A stretch of DNA of 12,016 nucleotides from Gammaproteobacteria bacterium. GTDB lineage: Bacteria > Pseudomonadota > Gammaproteobacteria > Burkholderiales > Thiobacillaceae. Made by a program: the position numbers and the translations under genes. The stretch lies in contig JAHJNP010000349.1 of NCBI GenBank assembly GCA_018820745.1, forward strand, positions 1-12,016. Reading direction: 5' to 3'. Below the pieces are notes generated by a model that was not told the origin of the DNA, ran no database searches, and saw only the letters and a list, made by a program, of their open reading frames with translations. Shown here one piece after another: positions 1 to 7,147 of this stretch. The first letter of the stretch is position 1. Each line of letters opens with the position of its first letter.

Positions 1-466
1 GGCAGACGGCAGCGAGGCCTACACCCGCAACGGCAGCCTGAAGCTGGACGAGAACGGGCTGCTGCTGACGCGCGACGGCCTCGCGGTGCAGGGCGACGGC
101 GGCCCGCTGTCGATCCCGCCCGGCCGCAACATCGCGGTGGCCAAGGACGGCACGATTTCGCTGGTGCCCGACGGCTCCGCCGCCACCGGCCTGACCTCGG
201 TCGGACGCATGAAGCTGGTGAATCCGCCGCAAGCCGACCTGGTGCGCGGCGACGACGGCCTGTTTCGCCTGCAGGACGGCCGTCCTGCAGGCGCCGACCT
301 CGACGTGACCGTGATCAGCGGCGCGCTGGAGTCCTCCAACGTCAACGTCGTCGATGAAATGGTCAACATGATTTCACTGGCGCGCCAGTTCGACATGCAG
401 ATGAAACTGCTGCAGCACGCCGAGAACAACGACAGCAAGGCAGCGCAGCTGCTGAGCATGAGCTGA
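1..466 (+). CDS. flgF: Flagellar proximal rod protein FlgF (3' part only)
   Basis: This is the C-terminal 154 residues of a FlgF-type rod protein; the start lies before the window and the reading frame begins at base 2. The visible part opens in the conserved segment YTRNGSLKLDENG, found in FlgE/FlgF/FlgG proteins. It ends with the family's C-terminal helix region: LESSNVNVVDEMVNMISLARQFDMQMKLLQ. The SNVN-V-EMVNMI signature is shared by axial proteins of the rod and hook. FlgF forms part of the proximal rod in the periplasm. FlgF is chosen over FlgG because a complete flgG follows directly and the C-terminus (MKLLQHAENND) matches FlgF rather than the FlgG ending. The stop TGA is at 464-466. 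Identity is well supported by sequence and position; only the missing N-terminus cannot be judged. Confidence 0.93.
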   Translation, partial: ADGSEAYTRNGSLKLDENGLLLTRDGLAVQGDGGPLSIPPGRNIAVAKDGTISLVPDGSAATGLTSVGRMKLVNPPQADLVRGDDGLFRLQDGRPAGADLDVTVISGALESSNVNVVDEMVNMISLARQFDMQMKLLQHAENNDSKAAQLLSMS

Positions 467-476
467 AAACCTATTC

Positions 477-577
477 ACCACAGAGGCACAGAGGAAGAGC
501 ATTTGAAGCAGGCAGGAACGAGGCGGAGTCATACAGGATATTGACGGGTTTTCTCCGTGCCTCTGTGCCTCTGTGGT
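477..577. repeat. Large inverted repeat of 8-base units between flgF and flgG
   Basis: The 138-base gap between flgF and flgG contains an exact 18-base inverted repeat, ACCACAGAGGCACAGAGG at 477-494 and its complement at 560-577, separated by 65 bases. Each arm is two tandem copies of CACAGAGG (479-486 and 487-494; complement at 560-567 and 568-575). A degenerate further unit, matching 6 of 8 bases, sits at 552-559 on the inner side of the right arm. The sequence between the arms has no ORF or clear promoter. Similar CACAGAGG-type repeats are, from memory, common between genes in environmental bacteria, so this looks like a dispersed repeat inserted into the operon. In mRNA it could form a strong stem-loop ending 15 bases before the flgG ribosome binding site. 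There is no T-run, so it is not a typical intrinsic terminator. Confidence 0.85.
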
Positions 578-604
578 TAAAGAACTTGAATTAAAGGAGC
601 CGAC

Positions 605-1387
605 ATGATTCGCTCACTATGGATTGCCAAGACCGGTCTGGATGCGCAGCAGACGCAGATGGACGTGATTTCCAACAACCTCGCCAACGTCAGCACCAGC
701 GGCTTCAAGCGTGCGCGTGCGGTGTTCGAAGACCTGCTGTACCAGACCATCCGCCAGCCCGGCGCGCAGTCGTCCGAACAGACGCAACTGCCATCCGGCC
801 TGCAGATCGGCACCGGGGTAAAACCGGTGGCCACTGAGCGCATCTTCACCCAGGGCAACCTGCAGCAGACCGGCAATGCCAAGGATGTGGCGATCCAGGG
901 CAACGGCTTCTTCCAGGTGCTGATGCCGGACGGCACCACGTCCTACAGCCGCGACGGCTCGTTCCAGGCCGACGCCAACGGCCAGCTGGTCACTTCCAGC
1001 GGCTATGCGGTGCAGCCTGCCATCACCATCCCGGCCGACACCCAAAGCCTGACCATCGCGCGCGACGGCACGGTGTCGATCACGCAGCCTGGATCGGCCA
1101 CCCCGGTGACCATCGGCACGCTGCAACTGGCGATGTTCATCAACCCGGCCGGCCTGCAGAGCCTGGGCGAAAACCTCTACGGCGAAACCGCCTCCTCCGG
1201 CACGCCGAGCGCCAACGCGCCCGGCAGCAACGGCGCCGGCCTGCTCAATCAGGGCTATGTCGAAACCTCGAACGTCAACGTGGTGGAAGAGCTGGTCAAC
1301 ATGATCCAGACCCAGCGCGCGTACGAGATCAACAGCAAGGCCATCCAGACATCCGACCAGATGCTGCAGCGCCTGACCCAGCTGTGA
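605..1387 (+). CDS. flgG: Flagellar distal rod protein FlgG
   Basis: This complete 260-residue FlgG matches the usual family length. FlgG builds the distal rod that crosses the periplasm inside the P and L rings. The N-terminus [16 protein letters not shown], followed by [18 protein letters not shown], is the classic axial-protein signature (rod/hook N-terminal domain, residues about 1-35). Residues about 95-120 hold the central segment ([18 protein letters not shown]). The C-terminal helix ([18 protein letters not shown], then [19 protein letters not shown]) is diagnostic of FlgG. An AAAGGAG ribosome binding site at 593-599 lies 5 bases before the ATG. The upstream gap is occupied by an inverted repeat rather than the tight spacing seen for the following genes. 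The stop codon overlaps the possible GTG of flgH. Identity is essentially certain. Confidence 0.98.
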   Translation: MIRSLWIAKTGLDAQQTQMDVISNNLANVSTSGFKRARAVFEDLLYQTIRQPGAQSSEQTQLPSGLQIGTGVKPVATERIFTQGNLQQTGNAKDVAIQGNGFFQVLMPDGTTSYSRDGSFQADANGQLVTSSGYAVQPAITIPADTQSLTIARDGTVSITQPGSATPVTIGTLQLAMFINPAGLQSLGENLYGETASSGTPSANAPGSNGAGLLNQGYVETSNVNVVEELVNMIQTQRAYEINSKAIQTSDQMLQRLTQL

Positions 1388-1395
1388 GGCCTGCC

Positions 1396-2064
1396 ATGAA
1401 CCGCGCACGTGCATTCGTCCTGCTGGCCGGATGGCTGGGGCTGGCCGGTTGCGGCACCACGCCGACGTCCATCGTGGAGAAGCCGACCACGGTACGTCCG
1501 CAGGCACAGCCCGTGCAGGTGGCCAGCAATGGCACCATCTATCAGGCGGCCGCCTATCGCCCGCTGTTCGAAGACCGGCGCGCGCGCCACGTCGGCGACG
1601 TGCTGATCATCGTCATCAACGAGAAGACCCAGGCCGGCAAGCAGGCGTCGTCCAATGCATCGAAGGATAGCGAGGTCGATTCGTCGATCAGTGCGGTCGC
1701 CGGCCTGCCGCTCAAAATGTTTCAGGGACTGGGGGTGAACGCCGAGTCGTCGACCCAGTACGCCGACAAGTCGGCGCTCAGTTCAAGCAATACCTTCAGC
1801 GGCAATGTCACCGTCACCGTGATCGAAGTGCTGCCCAACGGCAACCTGATCGTCGCCGGCGAAAAACAGATCGCGCTCGACAAGGGCACCGAATACATCC
1901 GCCTGTCGGGCGTGGTGCAGCCCGACACCATCCAGGCGGGCAACACCGTATCGTCTGCCAAGGTGGCGGACGCGCGCCTCGAATACCGCACCAGCGCAAA
2001 GTTCGACTCGGCCGAAGTGATGGGCTGGCTGGGGCGTTTTTTCCTGAGTTTCATTCCTTTATAA
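1396..2064 (+). CDS. flgH: Flagellar L-ring lipoprotein FlgH
   Basis: FlgH forms the L ring, the outer-membrane bushing around the rod. With the ATG at 1396 the protein has 222 residues and a lipoprotein signal peptide: basic MNRAR, a hydrophobic stretch and the lipobox LAGC with the lipidated Cys at position 19. Family signatures follow: YRPLFEDRRARHVGDVL, then VTVTVIEVLPNGNLIVAGEKQI, IRLSGVVQPDTI, VADARLEY and the C-terminal MGWLGRFFLSFIPL. A GTG at 1384 that overlaps the flgG stop would add four residues. The ATG is preferred because GAGG at 1386-1389 lies 6 bases upstream and it gives a cleaner signal peptide. The gap to flgG is 8 bases, so the genes are surely co-transcribed. Both identity and export route are well supported by visible motifs. 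Confidence 0.97.
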   Translation: MNRARAFVLLAGWLGLAGCGTTPTSIVEKPTTVRPQAQPVQVASNGTIYQAAAYRPLFEDRRARHVGDVLIIVINEKTQAGKQASSNASKDSEVDSSISAVAGLPLKMFQGLGVNAESSTQYADKSALSSSNTFSGNVTVTVIEVLPNGNLIVAGEKQIALDKGTEYIRLSGVVQPDTIQAGNTVSSAKVADARLEYRTSAKFDSAEVMGWLGRFFLSFIPL

Positions 2065-2076
2065 ACGGTGGGCGCC

Positions 2077-3174
2077 ATGACCATTTCCCGTCTGTTCCTG
2101 GTGGCCGCGCTGGTGCTCTCCGGCATGGCGCATGCCGAGCGCATCAAGGACATCGCCGCCATTCAGGGCGTGCGCATCAACCAGCTGGTGGGCTATGGCC
2201 TGGTGGTGGGCCTGGACGGCAGCGGCGACCAGACCACACAAACGCCCTTTACCGTTCAGAGCGTCACCAACATGCTGACGCAAATGGGCGTCAACCTGCC
2301 GCCCGGCGTCAACATGCAGTTGAAGAACGTCGCCGCCGTGATGGTGACGGCCGAGCTGCCGCCGTTTGCCCAGGCCGGCCAAGCCATCGACATCACGGTG
2401 TCGTCGATCGGCAATGCCAAGAGCCTGCGCGGCGGCACCCTGGTGATGGCCCCGCTGAAGGGCGCCGACGGGCAGATCTACGCCATGGCGCAGGGCAATC
2501 TGGTGGTCGGCGGCGCCGGCGCCTCGGCCAACGGCAGCCAGGTCCAGATCAATCACCTGAGCGTCGGCCGCATCCCCGCCGGCGCAACGGTCGAGCGCAG
2601 CATCGCCACCGTGCTGGGCGAATCCGGCAGCATCAATCTGGAGTTGCGGCAAAGCGATTTCACTACCGCCAGCCGGGTGGTCGATGCGGTGAACACACGT
2701 TTCGGCCCCGACACCGCGCGCGCCCTCAATGGCCGCGTGATCCAGGTGAGAACGCCGGTCGGCGACAGCGAGCGGGTCGCCTTTCTGGGCGCGATCGAAA
2801 GCCTCGACGTCAGCCCCGCGCAAGCGCGGGCCCTGGTCATCATCAACGCGCGAACCGGCTCGGTGGTGATGAACCGGGCCGTCATGCTCGACCCCAGCGC
2901 GGTGTCGCACGGCAACCTGTCGGTGGTCATCAGCACCGAGCCGGTCATCAGCCAGCCGGCGCCGCTCTCCAAAGGGCAAACCGTGGTCGTCGCGCAGTCG
3001 CAGATCGAAATCCGCCAGCAGCCGGGCGAGGTCATGCTGCTCAAGGGCAGCGCTTCGCTCTCCGACGTGGTGAAGGCGCTCAATTCCATCGGCGCCACCC
3101 CGCAGGACCTGCTGGCGATCCTGCAGGCGCTGAAAGCATCGGGCGCGCTGCGCGCCGAGCTGGAGGTCATCTAG
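2077..3174 (+). CDS. flgI: Flagellar P-ring protein FlgI
   Basis: FlgI assembles into the periplasmic P ring around the distal rod. The ATG at 2077 gives 365 residues, close to the family norm, with a Sec signal peptide (MTISRLFLVAALVLSGMAHA) and probable cleavage between A20 and E21. The mature protein opens with the very conserved ERIKDIAAIQGVRINQLVGY, then GLVVGLDGSGDQTTQTPFT and MLTQMGVNLPPG. Later conserved stretches include KNVAAVMVTAELPPFA, IDITVSSIGNAKSLRGGTL and, near the end, GATPQDLLAILQALKASGAL. A GTG at 2068 in the same frame would add three residues but leaves almost no room after the flgH stop. The GGTGG at 2067-2071 sits well for the ATG. The last codons contain the ribosome binding site of flgJ and the TAG stop abuts the flgJ ATG. 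Confidence 0.97.
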   Translation: MTISRLFLVAALVLSGMAHAERIKDIAAIQGVRINQLVGYGLVVGLDGSGDQTTQTPFTVQSVTNMLTQMGVNLPPGVNMQLKNVAAVMVTAELPPFAQAGQAIDITVSSIGNAKSLRGGTLVMAPLKGADGQIYAMAQGNLVVGGAGASANGSQVQINHLSVGRIPAGATVERSIATVLGESGSINLELRQSDFTTASRVVDAVNTRFGPDTARALNGRVIQVRTPVGDSERVAFLGAIESLDVSPAQARALVIINARTGSVVMNRAVMLDPSAVSHGNLSVVISTEPVISQPAPLSKGQTVVVAQSQIEIRQQPGEVMLLKGSASLSDVVKALNSIGATPQDLLAILQALKASGALRAELEVI

Positions 3175-4188
3175 ATGAACGGCATCGGCGGCGCCGATCT
3201 CTCATCGAAATTTGCGCTCGACGTCCAGGGGGTCAACCAGCTCAAGCTCGATGCCAAAAACGCTTCGCCCGAGTCGCTGAAGCAGGCGGCGCAGCAGTTC
3301 GAAGCGGTGTTCATGAACATGCTGATGAAAAGCATGCGCGAGGCCACCCCGCAGGACGGCATGTTCGACAGCGAGCAGACCCGCATGTACACCTCGATGC
3401 TCGACCAGCAGCTGACGCAGCGCATGGCCAGCCGCGGCATCGGCCTCGCCGAGGTGATGGTGCGCCAGCTCTCCAGCGCGCTGGAAGTGCCCCCGCCGGG
3501 CGAGGGCGCCGCGCAGGGCTTTCCGTTGAACGCGCCGCAAGGGGGCGCCGATTTATTACGCGCTCAAGTCCCGCAAGGCGGGATGTCGTCGTATGCCCCA
3601 CAAGGGGATCTCGATGCCCGTGGGGACTCCGATCCACTACGCGCTGAAGCGCGTGTGGAATCGTATGCCCCGGGCCTGGTGACGCCGCAGTCGCCGGCGG
3701 TCACGCCCGCTCGCAGCGGGGAGGCCCCGGCCCACGTCGAGGCCTTTGTGCAGCGCCTGCTGCCGCACGCCCAGGCGGCGAGCGCCGCCACCGGCATTCC
3801 CAGCCGCTTCATGCTGGGGCAGGCGGCGCTGGAAACCGGCTGGGGCAAGGCTGAAATCCGCGGCGCCGATGGCCACAACAGCCACAACCTGTTCGGCATC
3901 AAGGCGGGCGCCGGCTGGAAAGGCCGGACGGTCGACATCGTCACCACCGAATACGTCAACGGCAAGCCGCAGAAGCAGGTCGACACTTTCCGCGCCTACG
4001 ACGCCTACGCCGATTCCTTCCGCGACTACGCCAGCCTGCTGCGCAATAACGCGCGCTACCAGAACGTGCTTGCGCAGGGACACGATGCGGCCGGCTTTGC
4101 CCAGGGGCTGCAGCAGGCCGGCTATGCCACCGACCCGAAATACGCCCAGAAACTGATGAGCGTGATTCGCCTGGTCGAAACCACCTGA
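3175..4188 (+). CDS. flgJ: Peptidoglycan hydrolase and rod cap FlgJ
   Basis: This 337-residue bifunctional FlgJ caps the growing rod and cuts peptidoglycan to let it through. Residues about 20-105 form the rod-binding domain (QQFEAVFMNMLMKSMREATPQ, then TRMYTSMLDQQLTQRMASRG). Residues about 190-337 form a glucosaminidase-type (GH73) muramidase, with the likely catalytic Glu at position 220 in QAALETGWGKAEI, followed by HNLFGIKAGAGWKG, TTEYVNG and the C-terminal GYATDPKYAQKLMSVI. The domains are joined by a Gly/Pro/Ala-rich linker (about 108-185) that is longer than usual and carries an internal repeat, TTA codons and several stem-loops (described separately). The start directly follows the flgI stop, with GGAGG at 3162-3166 eight bases upstream, implying translational coupling. 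The enterobacterial protein is about 316 residues, so the length is plausible. Identity is firm; the linker is the odd part. Confidence 0.97.
   Translation: MNGIGGADLSSKFALDVQGVNQLKLDAKNASPESLKQAAQQFEAVFMNMLMKSMREATPQDGMFDSEQTRMYTSMLDQQLTQRMASRGIGLAEVMVRQLSSALEVPPPGEGAAQGFPLNAPQGGADLLRAQVPQGGMSSYAPQGDLDARGDSDPLRAEARVESYAPGLVTPQSPAVTPARSGEAPAHVEAFVQRLLPHAQAASAATGIPSRFMLGQAALETGWGKAEIRGADGHNSHNLFGIKAGAGWKGRTVDIVTTEYVNGKPQKQVDTFRAYDAYADSFRDYASLLRNNARYQNVLAQGHDAAGFAQGLQQAGYATDPKYAQKLMSVIRLVETT
3548..3720. repeat. Internal repeat and stem-loop cluster in the flgJ linker
   Basis: Two diverged, in-frame copies of a segment lie in the FlgJ linker. CCGAT...ACGCGCTcAAG at 3548-3568 matches 3629-3649 at 17 of 21 bases, and each copy is followed by an identical TCGTATGCCCC (3589-3599 and 3661-3671). 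Five stem-loops occur in a row: 3569-3583 (TCCCGC/GCGGGA, loop AAG); 3596-3607 (CCCC/GGGG); 3631-3662 (ACGCGC-TGAA-GCGCGT extended outward to about 13 pairs with two single-base bulges); 3679-3704 (GTGAC-GCCG paired with CGGC-GTCAC, one bulge); and 3706-3720 (CCCGCT/AGCGGG). Codons 127-128 are TTA TTA, rare in such a GC-rich gene. The reading frame stays open throughout. The block looks like palindromic repeat DNA captured in a tolerant linker, but an origin by local duplication is also possible. Confidence 0.7.
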
Positions 4189-4189
4189 T

Positions 4190-4216
4190 TCAAGAAACCG
4201 GAGAATCTGCCGATTC
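4190..4216 (+). promoter_or_regulatory. Sigma-28 (FliA) promoter for flgKL
   Basis: TCAAGAAA at 4190-4197, an 11-base spacer, and GCCGATTC at 4209-4216 match the flagellar sigma-28 pattern (TAAAGTTT, 11 bases, GCCGATAA). The spacer is exact, the core GCCGAT is perfect and the -35 keeps the AAG core. The -35 begins just after the flgJ stop codon at 4186-4188. Transcription would start near 4223 and give a leader of about 46 bases. Position before flgK fits the known late control of hook-associated genes. This is a pattern match and inference, not proven activity. Confidence 0.75.
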
Positions 4217-4268
4217 CTCCACCAATAACATTCATTCCAACCAATCCTGACCGGCGCGCATCGACAAT

Positions 4269-6215
4269 ATGGCATCCAGCATACTCAGCATCGGCCAGAG
4301 CGCACTTGCAGCCGCGCAGGTAGGGCTCAGCACGACCGGCCACAACATCGCCAACGCTGCGACCCCGGGTTACAGCCGTCAGGCGGTGGTCCAGGGTGCC
4401 GCCCTGTCGCAGAGCTACGGCTACGGGTTCATGGGGCAAGGCACCGAGATTGCCACGGTCAAGCGGATCTACAGCGAATTTCTGGGTGCGCAGGTGAATA
4501 CGGCGCAGAGCGCGAAAAGCGCGCTCGACACCTATTACACCCAGATCAAACAGATCGACAACATGCTGGGCGATCCCGCATCGGGCGTGTCGCCTGCCTT
4601 GCAGGGTTTCTTCAGCGGCGTGCAGGAGATGTCCTCCAACCCGTCGTCGATTCCGTCGCGTCAGGCGGCCTTGTCGTCCGCCGAGACGCTGGCCTCGCGC
4701 TTCCAGAGCATGGCCGGGCGCCTGCAGGAGATCGAGCAGGGGGTCAACGGCCAGGTCACGGCGAGCGTCAACGTCATCAACACCTACGCGCAGCAGATCG
4801 CGAAACTGAACGACTCCATCAGCCTTGCCCAGGGCGCGACCGGGAAACCCCCCAACGACCTGCTCGACCAGCGCGACCAGCTGATTCTCGATCTGAACAA
4901 GGAAATCAAGGCGACAGTCGTCAAGCAGGGCGACGGCGGCTACAACATTTTCATTGGCAACGGCCAGCCGCTGGTGGTGGGGGTGAAGACCTTCGCCCTG
5001 ACGACCGCCATTTCACCCACCGATCCCGAAAGACTCGAGGTTGCCTACCAGACCGCCAGCGGTAATGTGCTGGTCGCCGCAAACAGCCTGGGCGGCGGCA
5101 AGCTCGGCGGTTTGCTCGAATTCCGCAGCAAGACGCTGGAGCCCGCGCAGAAAGCGCTCGATGACCTCGCCATCGGGCTTGCCGCCACGTTCAATGCCCA
5201 GCATCGTCAGGGGCGGGACCTCAGCGGCAATATGGGCGGCAATTTTTTCAGCATCCCGGCGCACACGGTGAATGCAAACGGTGCCAACACGGGTAACGCC
5301 ACCATTGGCACCAGCATCAGCAACGCCAGTGCGCTGACCGGCAGCGATTACCTCCTCGCGTTTGACGGCACTGCTTACACCCTGACCCGGCAGCCCAACG
5401 GCAGCGCGATCACCGTCGTGAACGGGGATACCGTGGACGGGATGACTTTAAGCCTGACGGGGACACCCGTTGCGGGCGACAGCTTCCTGATTCGTCCGCC
5501 CGCCAATGCCGCAGCCGGTTTTGCCGTCGCGATCAGCGATCCCCGGCAGATCGCCGCTGCCGCTGCCTTGCCGGTCGTCCCGGTCGCCACTTGGGGGATG
5601 AGCACCAACACCGGCACGGGCGCCATCACCGCGGCCACGGTCGACAGCAACTACACGACGCCGCTTCCCGCACCGGTGACGCTGGCTTACGATGGGCTGG
5701 CCGACGTCTTCAACGTATCGCCTGCTACCGCGATGACGGTGACCGAAGCAGGTCCCCCTCCCACCACCAGCACCATTGCTTCCGGCGACCCCGTTCCCTA
5801 CACCCCGGGCGCCACCCTCAGCTTCGGCGGTATCAGCTTCGTTCTCAGCGGCGCGCCGGCCGACGGCGACAGCTTCACCGTGGCGGCCAACCCGTTCGGC
5901 GTGGGCGACAACCGCAACGCCCTGCTGCTGGGTGCGTTGCAAACTGCCAACACCATGGGCGACACCACCTATCAGGGCGCGTATTCGCAGCTGGTCAGCG
6001 AGATCGGCAACAAGAGCCGCGAACTCGATGTGACCAGCAGCGCGGCGGGCATGCTGCTCTCCGAAGCGACGGTCTCGCTGCAGAACGAATCGGGCGTCAA
6101 TCTCGATGAAGAGGCGACCAACCTGTTGCGTTACCAGCAGGCCTATCAGGCAGCGGGCAAGGTGATGCAGATTGCCAGCCAGATGTTCGATGTGCTGCTC
6201 TCGCTCGGCCGATAA
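4269..6215 (+). CDS. flgK: Hook-associated protein 1 FlgK (hook-filament junction)
   Basis: FlgK is exported through the flagellum and forms the first junction ring between hook and filament. The N-terminal axial signature is clear (MASSILSIGQSALAAAQVGL, then TGHNIANAATPGYSRQ). So is the family region NDLLDQRDQLILDLNKEI near residue 200. The C-terminus is diagnostic (LLRYQQAYQAAGKVMQ, ending in MFDVLLSLGR). At 648 residues it is about 100 longer than the enterobacterial protein. The extra length is in the surface-exposed middle, where two related modules (about residues 355-410 and 465-545) share AFDG/AYDG and TGTPVAGDSF/SGAPADGDSF patterns. The second is followed by FGVGDNRNALLL, which leads back into the conserved core. 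No good Shine-Dalgarno precedes the ATG at 4269; the start is chosen by the conserved N-terminus. It is cotranscribed with flgL, 14 bases downstream. Confidence 0.97.
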   Translation: MASSILSIGQSALAAAQVGLSTTGHNIANAATPGYSRQAVVQGAALSQSYGYGFMGQGTEIATVKRIYSEFLGAQVNTAQSAKSALDTYYTQIKQIDNMLGDPASGVSPALQGFFSGVQEMSSNPSSIPSRQAALSSAETLASRFQSMAGRLQEIEQGVNGQVTASVNVINTYAQQIAKLNDSISLAQGATGKPPNDLLDQRDQLILDLNKEIKATVVKQGDGGYNIFIGNGQPLVVGVKTFALTTAISPTDPERLEVAYQTASGNVLVAANSLGGGKLGGLLEFRSKTLEPAQKALDDLAIGLAATFNAQHRQGRDLSGNMGGNFFSIPAHTVNANGANTGNATIGTSISNASALTGSDYLLAFDGTAYTLTRQPNGSAITVVNGDTVDGMTLSLTGTPVAGDSFLIRPPANAAAGFAVAISDPRQIAAAAALPVVPVATWGMSTNTGTGAITAATVDSNYTTPLPAPVTLAYDGLADVFNVSPATAMTVTEAGPPPTTSTIASGDPVPYTPGATLSFGGISFVLSGAPADGDSFTVAANPFGVGDNRNALLLGALQTANTMGDTTYQGAYSQLVSEIGNKSRELDVTSSAAGMLLSEATVSLQNESGVNLDEEATNLLRYQQAYQAAGKVMQIASQMFDVLLSLGR

Positions 6216-6229
6216 GGGGAAACGAACTC

Positions 6230-7147
6230 ATGCGCATCAGCACCCAAACCCTGTTTGAAACCGGCGCCGCCCGCATCGGCGAACTGCAGTCCGGCCTGGT
6301 CAAGACGCATCAGCAGATTGCCAGCGGCCGGCGCATCCTGTCGCCGTCGGATGACCCGGTTGCCGCCGCGCGTGCGCTTGAAGTGAGCCAGTCGCAGTCG
6401 CTGAACACGCAGCACGGCCTTAACCGCCAGCATGCCAAAAGCGCGCTCAGCGCAGTGGAGGGCACGCTGTCGAGCGTGACCTCCCTGCTGCAGGATGTGA
6501 AAACCACCGTGATCGCGGCAGGCAATGGCTCATACAGCGATACGGAACGCGGATTTTTGGCCACCGAATTGCGCGGCCGCTTCGAACAGCTGCTGGGGCT
6601 GGCCAACGGCCGTGATGCAACGGGCAACTACATGTTCTCCGGATTCCAGACCACGACGCCAGCATTTTCCGAGGGCGTTTCCGGTGCGGTGCAGTATGAC
6701 GGCGACCAGGGGCAACGGCTGATACAGGTCGATTCCACGCGCCAGATGGCGGCCAGCAGCCCGGGACAGGCGGTATTCCAGGGCGGCGGCCAGGATGTGT
6801 TCGAAACCCTGAACAACCTGATCACCCTGCTGCAGACCCCGGTGGTGACCCCGGCCGATGGTGACAATTTGACCGCCGGGTTGGCGACTGCCAACGGCAA
6901 TCTTGATCTGGCGCTGGACAACGTGCTCACGGTACGTGCGTCGGTCGGCTCGCGCCTGCAGGAACTCGAGGCGCTCGACAATGCCGGCGCCGACCGCAAC
7001 CAGCAGTACAGCCAGATCCTGTCCGACTTGCAGGATCTCGATTATGCCGAGGCGCTGACGCAGCTCTCGCAGCAGCAGTTCACGCTCGAAGCCGCACAGC
7101 GCTCCTTTGTGACCGTCTCGGGCCTGTCGCTATTCAACTTCCTGTGA
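6230..7147 (+). CDS. flgL: Hook-associated protein 3 FlgL (hook-filament junction)
   Basis: FlgL is the second junction protein, placed between FlgK and the flagellin filament. The 305-residue product is close to the roughly 317 residues of enterobacterial FlgL. It begins MRISTQTLFETGA and carries the flagellin-type N-terminal helix with the signature QQIASGRRILSPSDDPVAAA (about residues 25-45). The segment NGRDATGNYMFSGFQTTTPA near residue 130 is typical of the family. The C-terminal helix (SDLQDLDYAEALTQLSQQQF, then TLEAAQRSF) matches flagellin-like D0/D1 sequence. AAGGGGA at 6214-6220 lies 9 bases before the ATG. The stop TGA at 7145-7147 overlaps a GTG that could start the next gene, tying the hook genes to the chemotaxis genes. 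Confidence 0.97.
   Translation: MRISTQTLFETGAARIGELQSGLVKTHQQIASGRRILSPSDDPVAAARALEVSQSQSLNTQHGLNRQHAKSALSAVEGTLSSVTSLLQDVKTTVIAAGNGSYSDTERGFLATELRGRFEQLLGLANGRDATGNYMFSGFQTTTPAFSEGVSGAVQYDGDQGQRLIQVDSTRQMAASSPGQAVFQGGGQDVFETLNNLITLLQTPVVTPADGDNLTAGLATANGNLDLALDNVLTVRASVGSRLQELEALDNAGADRNQQYSQILSDLQDLDYAEALTQLSQQQFTLEAAQRSFVTVSGLSLFNFL

Noticed and set aside
541..569. TTGACG as a sigma-70 -35 box between flgF and flgG
   Set aside because: No -10-like hexamer is found 16-18 bases downstream; the corresponding bases lie in the GC-rich repeat arm.
578..606. Possible sigma-28 promoter before flgG (TAAAGAAC and GCCGACAT)
   Set aside because: The spacer is 13 rather than 11 bases and the -10 would overlap the flgG start codon and ribosome binding site, leaving no leader.
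1384..1395. GTG at 1384 as the start of flgH
   Set aside because: It overlaps the flgG stop and adds MRPA before the signal peptide; the ATG at 1396 has GAGG at a good distance and a standard lipoprotein signal.
2059..2979. Minus-strand open frame of 306 codons opposite flgI
   Set aside because: Low-complexity His/Asp/Gly-rich product with no motif; a shadow of the well-conserved flgI.
6208..6215. Perfect sigma-28 -10 sequence GCCGATAA at the end of flgK
   Set aside because: The bases at the expected -35 position (6189-6196, GATGTGCT) do not match, and the sequence is the last codons of flgK.
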